Made by a program: the position numbers and the translations under genes. Below the pieces are notes generated by a model that did not search any database, was not told the DNA's origin, and worked only from the letters and a program-made list of their open reading frames with translations. DNA of 64,000 nucleotides from Phytohabitans rumicis (GTDB lineage: Bacteria > Actinomycetota > Actinomycetes > Mycobacteriales > Micromonosporaceae): assembly GCF_011764445.1 (NCBI RefSeq), contig NZ_BLPG01000002.1, positions 186,001 to 250,000 on the forward strand, in the 5' to 3' direction. How positions within the stretch are numbered: the stretch's first letter is position 1; every line of letters starts with the position of its first letter. Of the stretch, positions 1-8,476 are shown in pieces.

Positions 1-268
1 CCTTGCGGATGTTCTGCAGCGACACGCCCGCGTCCAGCAGCCGCTTGACGACCTTCAGCACCACCAGGTCGCGGAACGAGTACAGGCGCTGCGTCCCCGA
101 ACCGGACGCGTCCCGGATGCTCGGTACGACCAGCGCCGTACGAGCCCAATAGTCGAGCTGCCGGTAGCTGATCCCCACGGCGTGGGTCGCGGTCACGCCG
201 CGATATCCGACGGTGTCAAGGTCCGACAAGCCGTCGACAGCCGGATGGTCAGAGGGACCCTCATGCAT
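1..268 (-). CDS. MerR-family regulator, C-terminus off the window
   Basis: A MerR-type DNA-binding protein cut by the left edge; 89 residues are visible. The winged-helix signature is clear: GISYRQLDYWARTALVVPS followed by the RLYSFRDLVVLKVVKRLLDAG wing and helix. The ATG at 266-268 is preceded by GGGAGG eight bases upstream, which decides the start. By position it corresponds to Rv1830 of M. tuberculosis, the second MerR gene of the conserved gcvH-garA-ftsR-nuclease-MerR block. The C-terminal effector part lies outside the window. Family assignment is secure; orthology rests on synteny. Confidence 0.85.
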   Translation of the reverse strand, partial: MHEGPSDHPAVDGLSDLDTVGYRGVTATHAVGISYRQLDYWARTALVVPSIRDASGSGTQRLYSFRDLVVLKVVKRLLDAGVSLQNIRK

Positions 269-351
269 GTGGCAACCTCCCAACGGCGCCAACCCTATAG
301 CGCATGCGGAGGGTTCCCGGGGACGCATTGGCGCGACACGCCGCCCGCGGG

Positions 352-816
352 CTACCCCGCGAAATCCTCCGGGCGCACCTGCTCCAGGAACTCCCGGAAC
401 TTTTCCACCTCGTCCTCCTGCTCGTCCGGAATGACGATCCCGGCCTCGGTGAGCACTTGGTCGGCGCAGCGGATCGGCGCGCCCACCCGCAGCGCCAGCG
501 CGATCGAGTCGCTCGGCCGGGCCGACACCCGCAGGCCGTCACCGATGAGCAGGTCGGCGTAGAACACGTTCTCCTTCAGCTCGGTGATCTCCACCGCGCG
601 CAACGGCGCCTTCAACGCCGCCAGGATGTCCCGCAACAGGTCATGTGTCAGTGGCCGCGCCGGTTTGACGCCCTGCTGCTCGTACGCGATCGCGGTGGCT
701 TCGACCGCGCCGATCCAGATCGGCAGGTAACGGTCGCCCTCGACCTCCCTGAGCAGCACGATCGGCTGGTTGCTGGGCAGCTCCACCCGCACCCCGACCA
801 CGCTCAGCTCGCGCAC
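352..816 (-). CDS. Bifunctional nuclease (DUF151) family protein
   Basis: 154 residues matching the bifunctional nuclease family of actinobacteria (Rv1829 equivalent). Visible family motifs are RVELPSNQPIVLLRE at the N-terminus, YLPIWIGAVEATAIA, and RPSDSIALALRVGAPI. I chose the GTG at 814-816 because GGAGG sits five bases upstream and the family starts at this point; the frame stays open further upstream, but that extension looks non-coding. The M. tuberculosis homologue is about 164 residues, so the length fits. It lies between the two MerR genes as in mycobacteria. The physiological role is not established here. Confidence 0.88.
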   Translation of the reverse strand: MRELSVVGVRVELPSNQPIVLLREVEGDRYLPIWIGAVEATAIAYEQQGVKPARPLTHDLLRDILAALKAPLRAVEITELKENVFYADLLIGDGLRVSARPSDSIALALRVGAPIRCADQVLTEAGIVIPDEQEDEVEKFREFLEQVRPEDFAG

Positions 817-927
817 CGCCGCCTCCGTGTGGTTGTGTCTTTCCCCGCCCTCATCGTCACGGTACACGGACCGCCGGACGGCAGCACGTACCCGCTGGCG
901 GCGCCGACGGGTACCCGTCAATACCCG

Positions 928-1623
928 TCAACGGCCCAGCGCGTCCCGCAGGCCGATGCGTACCAGCGCGGCGTGCAACTGCTGCGACAGCCGCACCAGT
1001 TCGCGCGCCGTGTCCGCGGCGCGGGCCCCTGCCGCGGGGTCGTTCTGCCGCGCCAGCGGGGCCACCAGCTGGGCGAAAAGGCCGGCCTCCCGGTCCGCCG
1101 ACGTCCGGTACGCGCGCAGGTGCCGCGGCTCCAGCCCGAAGCTCGCCAGCCCCGCCACCGCCTCGGCCACGGCGAGCCCGTCCGCGTCGTACCGGCCCGC
1201 GGTCGGCGCGATCAGGCCGAGCCGCTCCACCTCCGCCAGCAGCTCGCCGGCGATGCCGGAGCGCGCGACGAGCTCGTCGCGCGAAAGCCGGACGTCCGCA
1301 GGGTCGGCAACGGCCGGCCCCACCGCCGCCAGCGTGGGCGCGACCTCCCGCGACGCCAACTGCTCGCGGATCACCCGCAGCGGCATGTAGTGGTCCCGCT
1401 GCGCGGTCAGCACGAACCGCAGCCGGGCCAGGTCGTCCCAGCTGTACTTGCGGTAGCCGGCCGGCGTGCGCCGGGGCTCCACCAGCCCTTCGGCCTCCAG
1501 GAACCGCAGCTTGGAGATGGTCGTGTCGGGAAACTCCGGACGCAGTCGTTCGAGCACCTCGCCGATGCTCATCAACGCCGGAGCGGGCGCGGCCCCCGAA
1601 GCCCCGGCCGGCTCAGCCGACAC
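928..1623 (-). CDS. ftsR: MerR-family cell-division regulator FtsR
   Basis: 231 residues. An N-terminal MerR winged helix begins at about residue 18 (MSIGEVLERLRPEFPD), with the recognition part KLRFLEAEGLVEPRRTPAGYRKYSWDDLARL. The remaining C-terminal half is helical. It matches Rv1828 and C. glutamicum FtsR, described in the literature as a regulator acting on ftsZ expression. The gene begins with GTG four bases after garA ends; GGAGGGG lies inside the garA end. An alternative ATG at 1570-1572 would remove the Ala/Pro-rich N-terminal 17 residues. It lies in a tight block with garA and gcvH. Confidence 0.88.
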   Translation of the reverse strand: MSAEPAGASGAAPAPALMSIGEVLERLRPEFPDTTISKLRFLEAEGLVEPRRTPAGYRKYSWDDLARLRFVLTAQRDHYMPLRVIREQLASREVAPTLAAVGPAVADPADVRLSRDELVARSGIAGELLAEVERLGLIAPTAGRYDADGLAVAEAVAGLASFGLEPRHLRAYRTSADREAGLFAQLVAPLARQNDPAAGARAADTARELVRLSQQLHAALVRIGLRDALGR

Positions 1624-1626
1624 GCG

Positions 1627-2070
1627 TTATCGCAGCCCCTCCGGGCGCGGACCCGCGATGAACACCAGCCGGAACTTGCCGATCTGGACCTCGTCGCCGT
1701 TGCTGAGGGTCGCCGCCTCGACCCGCTCGCGGTTGACGTACGTGCCGTTGAGGCTGCCCACATCGCGCACGGTGAACGTGCCGCCGTCCCGGTGGAACTC
1801 GGCGTGCCGCCGGGACACCGTCACGTCGTCGAGGAAGATGTCGCTGTCCGGGTGCCGACCGCTGGTGGTCACGTCATGGTCGAGCAGGAAGCGCGCGCCC
1901 GCGTTCGGGCCGCGCCGCACGACGAGCAGCGCCATGCCGGGCGGCAGGGAGCCGGACATCCGGCTCGGCACCACATCCGCGTCGGGACCCTCGAGGACCT
2001 CGTCGAGCGAACCGAGGTTCAGCGTGGACGTGACGTCGAGTGGGGGAAACTCGTCGTCTGGGCGAGTCAT
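1627..2070 (-). CDS. garA: FHA-domain signalling protein GarA
   Basis: 147 residues with a C-terminal FHA domain of about 95 residues. The phosphothreonine-binding residues are visible: GRHPDSDIFLDD, VSRRHAEF and VGSLNGTYVN. The N-terminal tail has DVTSTLNLGSLDEV where mycobacterial GarA carries its ETTS phosphorylation motif, so a phosphorylatable Thr/Ser cluster is kept. In M. tuberculosis, unphosphorylated GarA controls 2-oxoglutarate and glutamate metabolism and is switched by Ser/Thr kinases. The ATG at 2068-2070 follows GGTGG. It lies directly before ftsR. Confidence 0.9.
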   Translation of the reverse strand: MTRPDDEFPPLDVTSTLNLGSLDEVLEGPDADVVPSRMSGSLPPGMALLVVRRGPNAGARFLLDHDVTTSGRHPDSDIFLDDVTVSRRHAEFHRDGGTFTVRDVGSLNGTYVNRERVEAATLSNGDEVQIGKFRLVFIAGPRPEGLR

Positions 2071-2182
2071 TTGACCACCTCACGCAATCTATTCGGGCAG
2101 CGCTGAACAACACGAGACATCGCTCGACTGGGCGAGCCTAGCCAGCACTGAAATACAGGGTCAACCGGACGCGCGGGGCGGG

Positions 2183-2563
2183 TCAGCTCTCCGTCAGATC
2201 ACGGTACGCCGCGGCTGTCAACAGGCCCTCCACGGCCGCCGGATCGGACGGCTCGATCTCCACCAGCCACCCTGCCCCGTACGGGTCGGTGTTGATCAAT
2301 TCGGGCTCCTCGGCCAGCTTGTCGTTGCGCGCCGCCACGGTGCCCGACAGCGGAGCATATATCTCCGACACGCTTTTGGTGGACTCCACCTCGCCGAGCG
2401 CGTCCCCCGCCGACACGGCCGTACCCATCTCGGGAAGCTGCACGTACACGATGTCGCCGAGCGCGTCCTGGGCGAAGTGGGTGATCCCCACCCGCAGCGG
2501 CCCGCCGGCGGCTCCGGCCACCCACTCGTGCTCAGCCGTGTAACGCAGATCCTCGGGTATCAC
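2183..2563 (-). CDS. gcvH: Glycine cleavage system H protein
   Basis: 126 residues, full length for GcvH. The protein carries aminomethyl intermediates on a lipoyl group between the P, T and L proteins. The lipoylation site is in GEVESTKSVSEIYAPLSG (the Lys of STKSV), and the start MIPEDLRYTAEHEWV is typical. GTG start at 2561-2563 with AAGGACGG upstream. The other glycine cleavage genes are not in the window, as in mycobacteria where gcvH also sits alone beside garA. Confidence 0.95.
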   Translation of the reverse strand: MIPEDLRYTAEHEWVAGAAGGPLRVGITHFAQDALGDIVYVQLPEMGTAVSAGDALGEVESTKSVSEIYAPLSGTVAARNDKLAEEPELINTDPYGAGWLVEIEPSDPAAVEGLLTAAAYRDLTES

Positions 2564-2587
2564 AGGCCGTCCTTCTCACTCACGAAC

Positions 2588-3415
2588 TCACGAAGCGGGG
2601 CGCGCATGCTGAAGCGTCGTCGGGGCGCGAAGGGCCGACACGTCGACCACCTCTTGCTCCTGCACGATCACCGTACCGTTGTCGTTCCCGACCGATTCCA
2701 CCACCCCGCCGGGTATCTTCAGCGCCGTTTCCATCGTTCGCGGCTCGCCGATCACGGCAATGGTGTAAGGCGCCGCGAGCCGCCGCCCATCCACCGTGAT
2801 GCCGCCGTCCGCGTCCAGGAAATAGGTGGACGCCACGATCCGCACCGCGGCCCCGTCCGCCCCGCCGATCTGCATCGCCTCCGCGCCCGCCCCGCGCAGT
2901 TCCTGCACCGCGTCCAGGATCGCCGACGCCTTCAACGGCTCCGACCCCGCCTTGAACTCCACCGTCAGCCCCGGCCCGCGCGCCGGCAGCGTGCCCGCCA
3001 GCACGCCCAACTCGTCCGCCCGCCGGGTGGCCTCGTCCAGCGCCGCCTGCCGGCCGGCCGCACCCGAGCTGAGCTGCCGCTGGCTGTCCTCCAGGTCGGC
3101 GATCTCCTGCCGCAGCCGCTCCTCGCGCGCCTCCAGGTCGGACAGGATCCGCACCAGGTCCTCCTGCCGCGCCGAGGCCAGCCCCGAGTCGGTGGCGTTG
3201 CTGCGCAACTGCACCACCAGCGTGAAGCCGAGCAGGCCGAGCAGCACCGCGATCACCACACCGGCGGACGTGAGGCGCCGCCCGGCCTTCGCCGGCCGCT
3301 CAGCCGCCACATCGTCATCAGCATCATCGGGTACGACAGGGGTCGGTGCACTGCGTGGCCGGGACACCCCGTCGTCCGGCCAACCGGTACCCGTGGGCTT
3401 GTGATCGCTGCTCAT
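2588..3415 (-). CDS. DUF881 membrane-anchored protein (Rv1825-like)
   Basis: 275 residues. A cytoplasmic N-terminal tail of about 50 residues is followed by one TM helix (AGVVIAVLLGLLGFTLVVQL), a heptad-like coiled-coil stretch rich in E, R and Q (about residues 80-125), and an extracytoplasmic DUF881 domain containing RGPGLTVEF and LRGAGAEAMQIGG. ATG at 3413-3415. The function is not established; the family accompanies division and cell-wall genes in actinobacteria. A second DUF881 gene lies two genes upstream, with sbp between. Confidence 0.85.
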   Translation of the reverse strand: MSSDHKPTGTGWPDDGVSRPRSAPTPVVPDDADDDVAAERPAKAGRRLTSAGVVIAVLLGLLGFTLVVQLRSNATDSGLASARQEDLVRILSDLEAREERLRQEIADLEDSQRQLSSGAAGRQAALDEATRRADELGVLAGTLPARGPGLTVEFKAGSEPLKASAILDAVQELRGAGAEAMQIGGADGAAVRIVASTYFLDADGGITVDGRRLAAPYTIAVIGEPRTMETALKIPGGVVESVGNDNGTVIVQEQEVVDVSALRAPTTLQHARPAS

Positions 3416-3428
3416 GTTCCGCCCGACC

Positions 3429-3761
3429 TTACGCCCTGAACAGGTGCCGCCGGATGGCGGCCACGTTGCCGAAGATCCGCACGCCGAGCACGACGACGAC
3501 GCCGGTGGACAGCTGCCCGCCCACCCCGAGCTGGTCGCCCAGGTAGACGATCAGCGCCGCCACCAACACGTTCGAGATGAACGAGATGACGAACTGCTTG
3601 TCGTCGAAGATGCCGTCGAGCCGTGCCCGGACGCCGCCGAACACCGCGTCCAGCGCGGCCACCACCGCGATCGGCAGGTACGGCTGCAGCGCCGACGGCA
3701 CGGTCGGGTCCAGCACGACGCCGAGCACGACGCCGATGGCCAGCGCGAGTACAGCGACCAT
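3429..3761 (-). CDS. sbp: Small basic membrane protein (DUF1290)
   Basis: 110 residues, nearly all hydrophobic, with about three membrane segments (MVAVLALAIGVVLGVVL, LPIAVVAALDAVFGG, ISFISNVLVAALIVYLG). It matches the small basic protein family found between two DUF881 genes in actinobacteria and near division genes in Firmicutes. The ATG at 3759-3761 overlaps the upstream TAA by one base (TAATG), so translation is coupled to the DUF881 gene before it. Confidence 0.87.
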   Translation of the reverse strand: MVAVLALAIGVVLGVVLDPTVPSALQPYLPIAVVAALDAVFGGVRARLDGIFDDKQFVISFISNVLVAALIVYLGDQLGVGGQLSTGVVVVLGVRIFGNVAAIRRHLFRA

Positions 3762-4627
3762 TAATCGCCTTCCGACTTGCTAGGGGTGGGTGTAGCCGCC
3801 GACGGGGACGGCGTGGCGAAGCGCAACTGCGGCTCCGAGGCGGCCGGCAACGTGATGTCGTCGACCTCGCGTACGTCGAAGGACATGCCCTCGTCGTCGA
3901 CCAGGGCGCGGAACAGGCGGGCCGTGCCGCTGGACTCGAAGTCCTTCTTCAGGTCGTCCGGCCCGATGGCGCGCACGACGTACGGCCGGGTCACCGGCCG
4001 GAAGTCCACCAGGATCGCCGAGCCGGCGGCCCGGATCGTCGAGGTGGCGGTCAGCCGCTGGTCGTTGATGGCGATCGCCTCCGCGCCGGCGCTCCACAGC
4101 GCGTTGGCGATGTCCTGCAGGTCGCGGTCCAGCACCCGGCCCAGGTCCGCCTTGCCGGCGCCGGTGACCGCGTCGACCGCGTCCGGGGCGTCGTCGACGC
4201 GTACCTCGACGCCGTCGCCGCGCACCCGGGCCAGCCCGGTCGCCGCCTCCATGTCGCGCAGCCGGGCCGCGTCCTTGTCGGTCAGCGCCGCGTCGCGCTG
4301 GCGGGCCACCTCGTCGCGCAGCCGGTCCGCTTCCCGCGTCAGCCGGTCGGTTTCGGTCTGCCGCTGCTCGATCTGGGCCACCAGGCCGGCCCGCGCCTGG
4401 CTGCGGCTGGGCTCGTCGGCCAGCGTCTGCCGGTAGGCGACCACCAGCAGGAAGCCGACCGCGACCAGGGTCACCGCGCTCACCAGCCGGGTCGCCGAGC
4501 CGCGCCAGCCGGTCGCCGGCCCGGTGATCGCGCGGCGGCGGGCCGCGTCGGCGTACCCGGCGTCCAGCGGGTTGCGGAACAGCTCGGTGAGGAAGTCGGG
4601 CGCGTACACCCGGTTCTTGTCGTTCAT
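3761..4627 (-). CDS. DUF881 membrane-anchored protein (Rv1823-like)
   Basis: 288 residues. A cytoplasmic N-terminus is followed by one TM helix (LVSAVTLVAVGFLLVVAYRQ), a coiled coil dense in E, R and Q (about residues 70-115), and an extracytoplasmic DUF881 domain with RVRGDGVEVRVDDAPD and ALWSAGAEAIAINDQR. The tail is Ser/Thr/Pro-rich. The ATG at 4625-4627 overlaps the TGA of the phosphatidyltransferase gene (ATGA), and its own TAA overlaps the sbp start. It is a paralogue of the DUF881 gene at 2588-3415. Confidence 0.85.
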   Translation of the reverse strand: MNDKNRVYAPDFLTELFRNPLDAGYADAARRRAITGPATGWRGSATRLVSAVTLVAVGFLLVVAYRQTLADEPSRSQARAGLVAQIEQRQTETDRLTREADRLRDEVARQRDAALTDKDAARLRDMEAATGLARVRGDGVEVRVDDAPDAVDAVTGAGKADLGRVLDRDLQDIANALWSAGAEAIAINDQRLTATSTIRAAGSAILVDFRPVTRPYVVRAIGPDDLKKDFESSGTARLFRALVDDEGMSFDVREVDDITLPAASEPQLRFATPSPSAATPTPSKSEGD

Positions 4628-5220
4628 AAGGGGTTTGTCGTTCGTGGGTTTTTGTCGTTCACGGCACGCCCCGGTGCGGCTCTGAGCAGCGTGGCGACCT
4701 GCGCGACGTACAGTGCCGCCGCCACCCAGTAGAGCACCAGGCCCCACCAGGCCAGCGCCCACCCGATGGGAAACGCGATCGGCGCGGCGCCGGCGGACGC
4801 CTCGGCCAGCAGCAGCACCGGGAACGCGGCCAGGATGATGAACGTGGCGGTCTTGCCGACGTAGTGCACCGGCAGCGGGCCGTACCCCTGCCGGCGCAGC
4901 AGCGCGAGGCAGCCCAGCAGTACGACCTCGCGGGCCAGCAGCGCGGCGGTGAACTGCCACGGCACCACGTCGCGGATGGTCAGCGCGATCAGCGTGGCGA
5001 GGATGTAGAGCCGGTCCACGGCCGGGTCGAGCAGCTCCCCCAGCCGGCTGACCTGGCCGAGCCGGCGGGCGACGTACCCGTCGACCCAGTCCGTCGTACC
5101 CCCGATGGCCAGCACGACGACGGCGGCCCCGTCGGCCTCGGGGCCGAGCAGCAGGTAGAGAAACAGGGGCACGCCCAGCAGCCGCACGAAGCTGATCAGG
5201 TTCGGGATCGTGAAGACCAC
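4624..5220 (-). CDS. pgsA2: CDP-alcohol phosphatidyltransferase (PgsA2-like)
   Basis: 198 residues, an integral membrane enzyme that transfers a phosphatidyl group from CDP-diacylglycerol to an alcohol. The full catalytic signature is present: DWVDGYVARRLGQVSRLG followed by ELLDPAVDR, giving the DxxDGxxAR...GxxxDxxxD pattern. GTG start at 5218-5220, just after GGAGGGGAGGG; an open frame upstream to 5424 lacks coding character. Name and position match Rv1822 of M. tuberculosis; the true acceptor alcohol is unknown. It leads a coupled run into DUF881 and sbp. Confidence 0.85.
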   Translation of the reverse strand: MVFTIPNLISFVRLLGVPLFLYLLLGPEADGAAVVVLAIGGTTDWVDGYVARRLGQVSRLGELLDPAVDRLYILATLIALTIRDVVPWQFTAALLAREVVLLGCLALLRRQGYGPLPVHYVGKTATFIILAAFPVLLLAEASAGAAPIAFPIGWALAWWGLVLYWVAAALYVAQVATLLRAAPGRAVNDKNPRTTNPL

Positions 5221-5455
5221 CGAGCCCTCCCCTCCGCCCCCGTTTTCGGCGGTTGCACTATATCCAGCGCTGCTCAGCGGGTGCGCGGCACACCCTGTAC
5301 GGCATCCTAGGATACTAGGTACGAGGCTACTTAACCGGTTGTGTTGGCTAAGCCATTCATCTACGCTGATGCCCGACACCTGGGAGCCGGGAGTCGTCGT
5401 GGGGCTTTGGGCACAGCCCCTCACCTGCCCTCTGGGCTCCTACCTGAGGTGGACC

Positions 5456-6835
5456 ATGAAAAGAAAGATCGCGATCGTCGGCGCGGCGGTTCTCGCCCTC
5501 GTCGCCTCGGTCATGTTCTTCGTCAAGCCGGCCGACGCGGCCGTCGGGCTGCGCGTCAACGCCGGGCGCATCGTCGAGGCCAACGGCAGCAACTTCATCA
5601 TGCGCGGCGTCAGCCATCCGCACGTCTGGTACACCGGCCAGACCAGCTCGTTCGCCAACATCAAGTCACTCGGGGCCAACACCGTGCGGGTCGTCCTGGG
5701 CAGCGGCCAGCGCTGGGGCCCGAGCAACGACCTGCCCAACGTCATCAACCTGTGCCGCACCAACCGGCTCGTCTGCGTGCTGGAAGTGCACGACACCACC
5801 GGGTACGGCGAGGAAGGCGCGGCGGCCACGCTCGACCAGGCGGCCACGTACTGGATCGGCCAGCGCAGCGCGCTGGCCGGCACCGAGAACTTCATCGTCA
5901 TCAACATCGGCAACGAGCCGATGGGCAACAACGCCACCGTCAACGCCACCTGGCCGACCGCCACGTCCAGCGCGATCGGCCGGCTGCGCAACGCCGGCTT
6001 CGAGCACATGATCATGGTGGACGCCCCGAGCTGGGGTCAGGACTGGCAATTCATCATGCGGGACAACGCGCAGTCGGTCTTCAACAGCGACCCGCAGCGC
6101 AACACCGTCTTTTCCGTCCACATGTACGGCGTCTTCGACACCGCCGCCGAGATCCAGGACTACCTGGGCCGCTTCCGCACGGCGGGCCTGCCGATCGTGG
6201 TCGGCGAGTTCGGGCACAACCACTCCGACGGCAACCCCGACGAAGACACCATCATGTCGTACACGCAGACCAACGGGATCGGCTACATCGGCTGGTCGTG
6301 GAGCGGCAACGGCGGCGGCGTCGAATACCTCGACATGGTCACCAGCTTCAACCCGGCCCAGCTGACCTCGTGGGGCCAGCGCATCTTCAACGGCGCCAAC
6401 GGCATCCGGGCCACCTCGCGCGAGGCGACCTGGTTCGGCGGCAACCCGACCACGGCGCCGACCACCGGCGGCCCGACCAGCCAACCGCCCACCACCCCGC
6501 CCACCACGGCACCGACGACCGGCAGCCCCGGCGGGCGCACCTGCTCGGCGACGTACGCGATCGTCGGTCAGTGGCAGGGCGGCTTCCAGGGCGAGGTGCG
6601 GGTCACCGCCGGCAGCCAGGCCATCACCGGCTGGACCGTCAACTGGACCTTCGCCAACGCCCAACGCGTCACGCAATCCTGGAACGCCCAGGTCACCAGC
6701 TCCGGCAACAGCGTGACCGCCCGCAACATGACCTACAACGGCTCGCTGGGCGCCGGCGCCACCACCAACTGGGGCTTCATCGGCTCCTGGACCGGCACCA
6801 ACAGCGTCCCGTCGGTAACCTGCACCGCCACCTAA
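5456..6835 (+). CDS. Secreted beta-mannanase, GH5_8-like with CBM2
   Basis: 459 residues. A signal peptide ends near residue 29 (VKPADA). A GH5 catalytic domain spans about 30-325: acid/base Glu154 in NIGNEPMGNN and nucleophile Glu251 in PIVVGEFGHN. The segments FIMRGVSHPHVWYT and CVLEVHDTTGYGE resemble Streptomyces mannanase ManA, so endo-1,4-beta-mannosidase is preferred over cellulase. A Pro/Thr linker (about 331-360) leads to a CBM2 module (361-459) with conserved Trp residues. ATG at 5456 follows GAGGTGG. In the 235-bp upstream gap I see a short hairpin (5401-5420) but no sure promoter. Confidence 0.9.
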   Translation: MKRKIAIVGAAVLALVASVMFFVKPADAAVGLRVNAGRIVEANGSNFIMRGVSHPHVWYTGQTSSFANIKSLGANTVRVVLGSGQRWGPSNDLPNVINLCRTNRLVCVLEVHDTTGYGEEGAAATLDQAATYWIGQRSALAGTENFIVINIGNEPMGNNATVNATWPTATSSAIGRLRNAGFEHMIMVDAPSWGQDWQFIMRDNAQSVFNSDPQRNTVFSVHMYGVFDTAAEIQDYLGRFRTAGLPIVVGEFGHNHSDGNPDEDTIMSYTQTNGIGYIGWSWSGNGGGVEYLDMVTSFNPAQLTSWGQRIFNGANGIRATSREATWFGGNPTTAPTTGGPTSQPPTTPPTTAPTTGSPGGRTCSATYAIVGQWQGGFQGEVRVTAGSQAITGWTVNWTFANAQRVTQSWNAQVTSSGNSVTARNMTYNGSLGAGATTNWGFIGSWTGTNSVPSVTCTAT

Positions 6836-6848
6836 CCGTCCAGCTTCC

Positions 6849-6902
6849 GTGATCAAGGCGTCCTTCAAGTCGTTATGACGACTTGAAGGACGCCTTGATC
6901 AC
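6849..6902. terminator. Long palindrome, bidirectional terminator
   Basis: Arms of 25 bp with no mismatch around a 4-base loop (TATG, 6874-6877). The left arm contains GATCAAGGCGTCCTTCAAGT. It lies between the convergent mannanase (ends 6835) and the MetE-like gene (ends 6906), so a two-way terminator role is likely. It has no U-tract. The GATCAAGG start is shared with the palindrome at 8971-9067, suggesting a dispersed element family. Confidence 0.75.
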
Positions 6903-6905
6903 TCC

Positions 6906-8039
6906 CTAGTCGCCCCAGACCTCGGCGGCGGTCTCCACGATGAGGCGGAGCTTGGCCACCTGCTCGTCGTACGTCAGCGCGTTGCCCTCCACAGTGGAGG
7001 AGAACCCGCACTGCGGAGACAGGCACAACTGCTCCAGCGGGACGTGCCGGGCCGCCTCGTCGATGCGCCGCTTGAGGTCGTCCTTGCTCTCCAGCTCGCC
7101 CCGCTTGGTGGTGACCAGGCCGAGCACCACCATCTTCCCGGGCGGCACGAACCGCAGCGGCCCGAACCCGCCGGAGCGCTCGTCGTCGTACTCCAGGAAG
7201 AACCCGTCGACGTCGAGCTGGCTGAAGAGGGCTTCGGCGACGAAGTCGTACCCGCCCTCGGCCGCCCACGAGGAGCGGAAGTTGCCCCGGCACATGTGGG
7301 TGGTCACGGCCATGCCGGGCGGGCGCCCGGCCAGGGCGGCGTTGATCTGGCGGATGTAGCGCTCGTGCTGGTGCATGGGGTCGCCGCCCTTGGCGGCGAC
7401 CAACTCGCGCTGGCGCGGGTCGTTGAGGTACGCCAGGCTGGTGTCGTCGAGCTGCAGGTACGTGCAGCCGAGCAGGCCGAGCTGGCGCACCTCCTCGGCG
7501 TAGGCGGCCGACAGGTCGTCCCAGAACTGGTCCAGGTCCGGGTAGACGTCGGTGTCGATGGCCGCCCGGCCGCCGCGGTAGTGGACCATGCTGGGCGACG
7601 GGATGGTGAGCTTCGGCGTGACGGTGCTGACCTGCTCGCGCAGGAACGCGAACGCGTCGCCGAAGATCGGCTCCTTCAGGCTCACCCGGTCGTGCACGCG
7701 CAGCGCCGCCGAGGTGAACTCCAGCGTCCCGGAGTCGTTGTAGAACTGCACGGTGAGCTGCTCGTCGGCGGGGTCGATGCCGCCGAGCTGGTAGATGAAA
7801 TCCATGTGCCAGGAGGTACGGCGAAACTCGCCGTCGGTGGCCGAGCGCAGGCCGACCTCCTCCTGCGTGCGGACGACCGCGCGGATCGCGTCGTCCTCGA
7901 CCGCGCGCAGCTCGTCGGCGGTGATGCGGCCGGCGGCGCGGTCCTCCCGGGCCCGCAGCAGCGCGGCGGGGCGGAGCAGGCTGCCGACGTGGTCGGCGCG
8001 GAATGGTGGGCGGGTACGCGCACTCATGGCGCTAACCAT
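6906..8039 (-). CDS. MetE C-terminal-domain-like methyltransferase
   Basis: 377 residues with the fold of the cobalamin-independent methionine synthase catalytic domain (YxjG/YxjH-like). The start RPPFRADHVGSLLRP is typical. Candidate zinc ligands are the His and Cys in THMCRGN and the Cys in LSPQCGFSS. The protein lacks the N-terminal half of MetE, as normal for this subfamily; the methyl donor and acceptor are unknown. ATG at 8037-8039 overlaps the GNAT end by eight bases; another ATG lies at 8025-8027. It probably forms a pair with the GNAT gene. Confidence 0.85.
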   Translation of the reverse strand: MVSAMSARTRPPFRADHVGSLLRPAALLRAREDRAAGRITADELRAVEDDAIRAVVRTQEEVGLRSATDGEFRRTSWHMDFIYQLGGIDPADEQLTVQFYNDSGTLEFTSAALRVHDRVSLKEPIFGDAFAFLREQVSTVTPKLTIPSPSMVHYRGGRAAIDTDVYPDLDQFWDDLSAAYAEEVRQLGLLGCTYLQLDDTSLAYLNDPRQRELVAAKGGDPMHQHERYIRQINAALAGRPPGMAVTTHMCRGNFRSSWAAEGGYDFVAEALFSQLDVDGFFLEYDDERSGGFGPLRFVPPGKMVVLGLVTTKRGELESKDDLKRRIDEAARHVPLEQLCLSPQCGFSSTVEGNALTYDEQVAKLRLIVETAAEVWGD

Positions 8040-8460
8040 AGACCTCGATCCGCATGTGCACTTTGGTCTCGTCGCGCCCGGTCTCGCGGAAGCCGAGCCG
8101 CTCGTACAGGGCGTACGCCTTCCGGTTGACCGCCAGGACCTCCAGCGCGACCGGGCGGCCTTCGGCGATCAGGTCCCGGATCAGGGCGGTGCCGATCCCC
8201 CGCCCCTGGTACGCCGGCAGCAGCTCGATCAGCCCCAGGACGGTCTCGTCCGGCCCGCGTTCCACCACGAGCCGGCCCACGTCCCGACCGTCCACCGTGA
8301 CGATCTGGGTGGCCGCCGGATCGAAGCGGCGCTCGTGGAACCCGCGCTGCGCCGCCTCGTCCCAGCCCCACGTCGCCTCCACGTACGGCCGCAGTGCCAC
8401 CTGGCGCAGCGCGAAGCAGAACTCGCTGTCGGCGGGCGTCGCCGGGCGCAGCTCAACCAC
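8032..8460 (-). CDS. GNAT-family N-acetyltransferase
   Basis: 142 residues with the acetyl-CoA binding motif LLPAYQGRGIGTALI and the C-terminal NRKAYALYERLGFRETG, both diagnostic for GNAT. The substrate is unknown. The GTG at 8458-8460 fits the family start (VELRPATPADSEF); the ATG at 8482-8484 would overlap the divergent MarR start, leaving no promoter space. The gene overlaps the MetE-like gene by eight bases, suggesting one transcript. Confidence 0.82.
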   Translation of the reverse strand: MVELRPATPADSEFCFALRQVALRPYVEATWGWDEAAQRGFHERRFDPAATQIVTVDGRDVGRLVVERGPDETVLGLIELLPAYQGRGIGTALIRDLIAEGRPVALEVLAVNRKAYALYERLGFRETGRDETKVHMRIEVYG

Positions 8461-8476
8461 GTCCCACAAGTACCAT

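Noticed and set aside
1-5220. Novel gene cluster at the left edge
   Set aside because: The order is the conserved actinobacterial Rv1822-Rv1830 block, so nothing unusual is claimed.
5381-5390. TGGGAGC half-site like the CebR box before the mannanase
   Set aside because: Only one half is present; the expected complementary half GCTCCCA does not follow at the right distance.
5666-6868. 400-codon open frame on the minus strand opposite the mannanase
   Set aside because: Gly/Val/Arg/Asp-rich antisense shadow; the plus-strand GH5-CBM2 gene is unequivocal.
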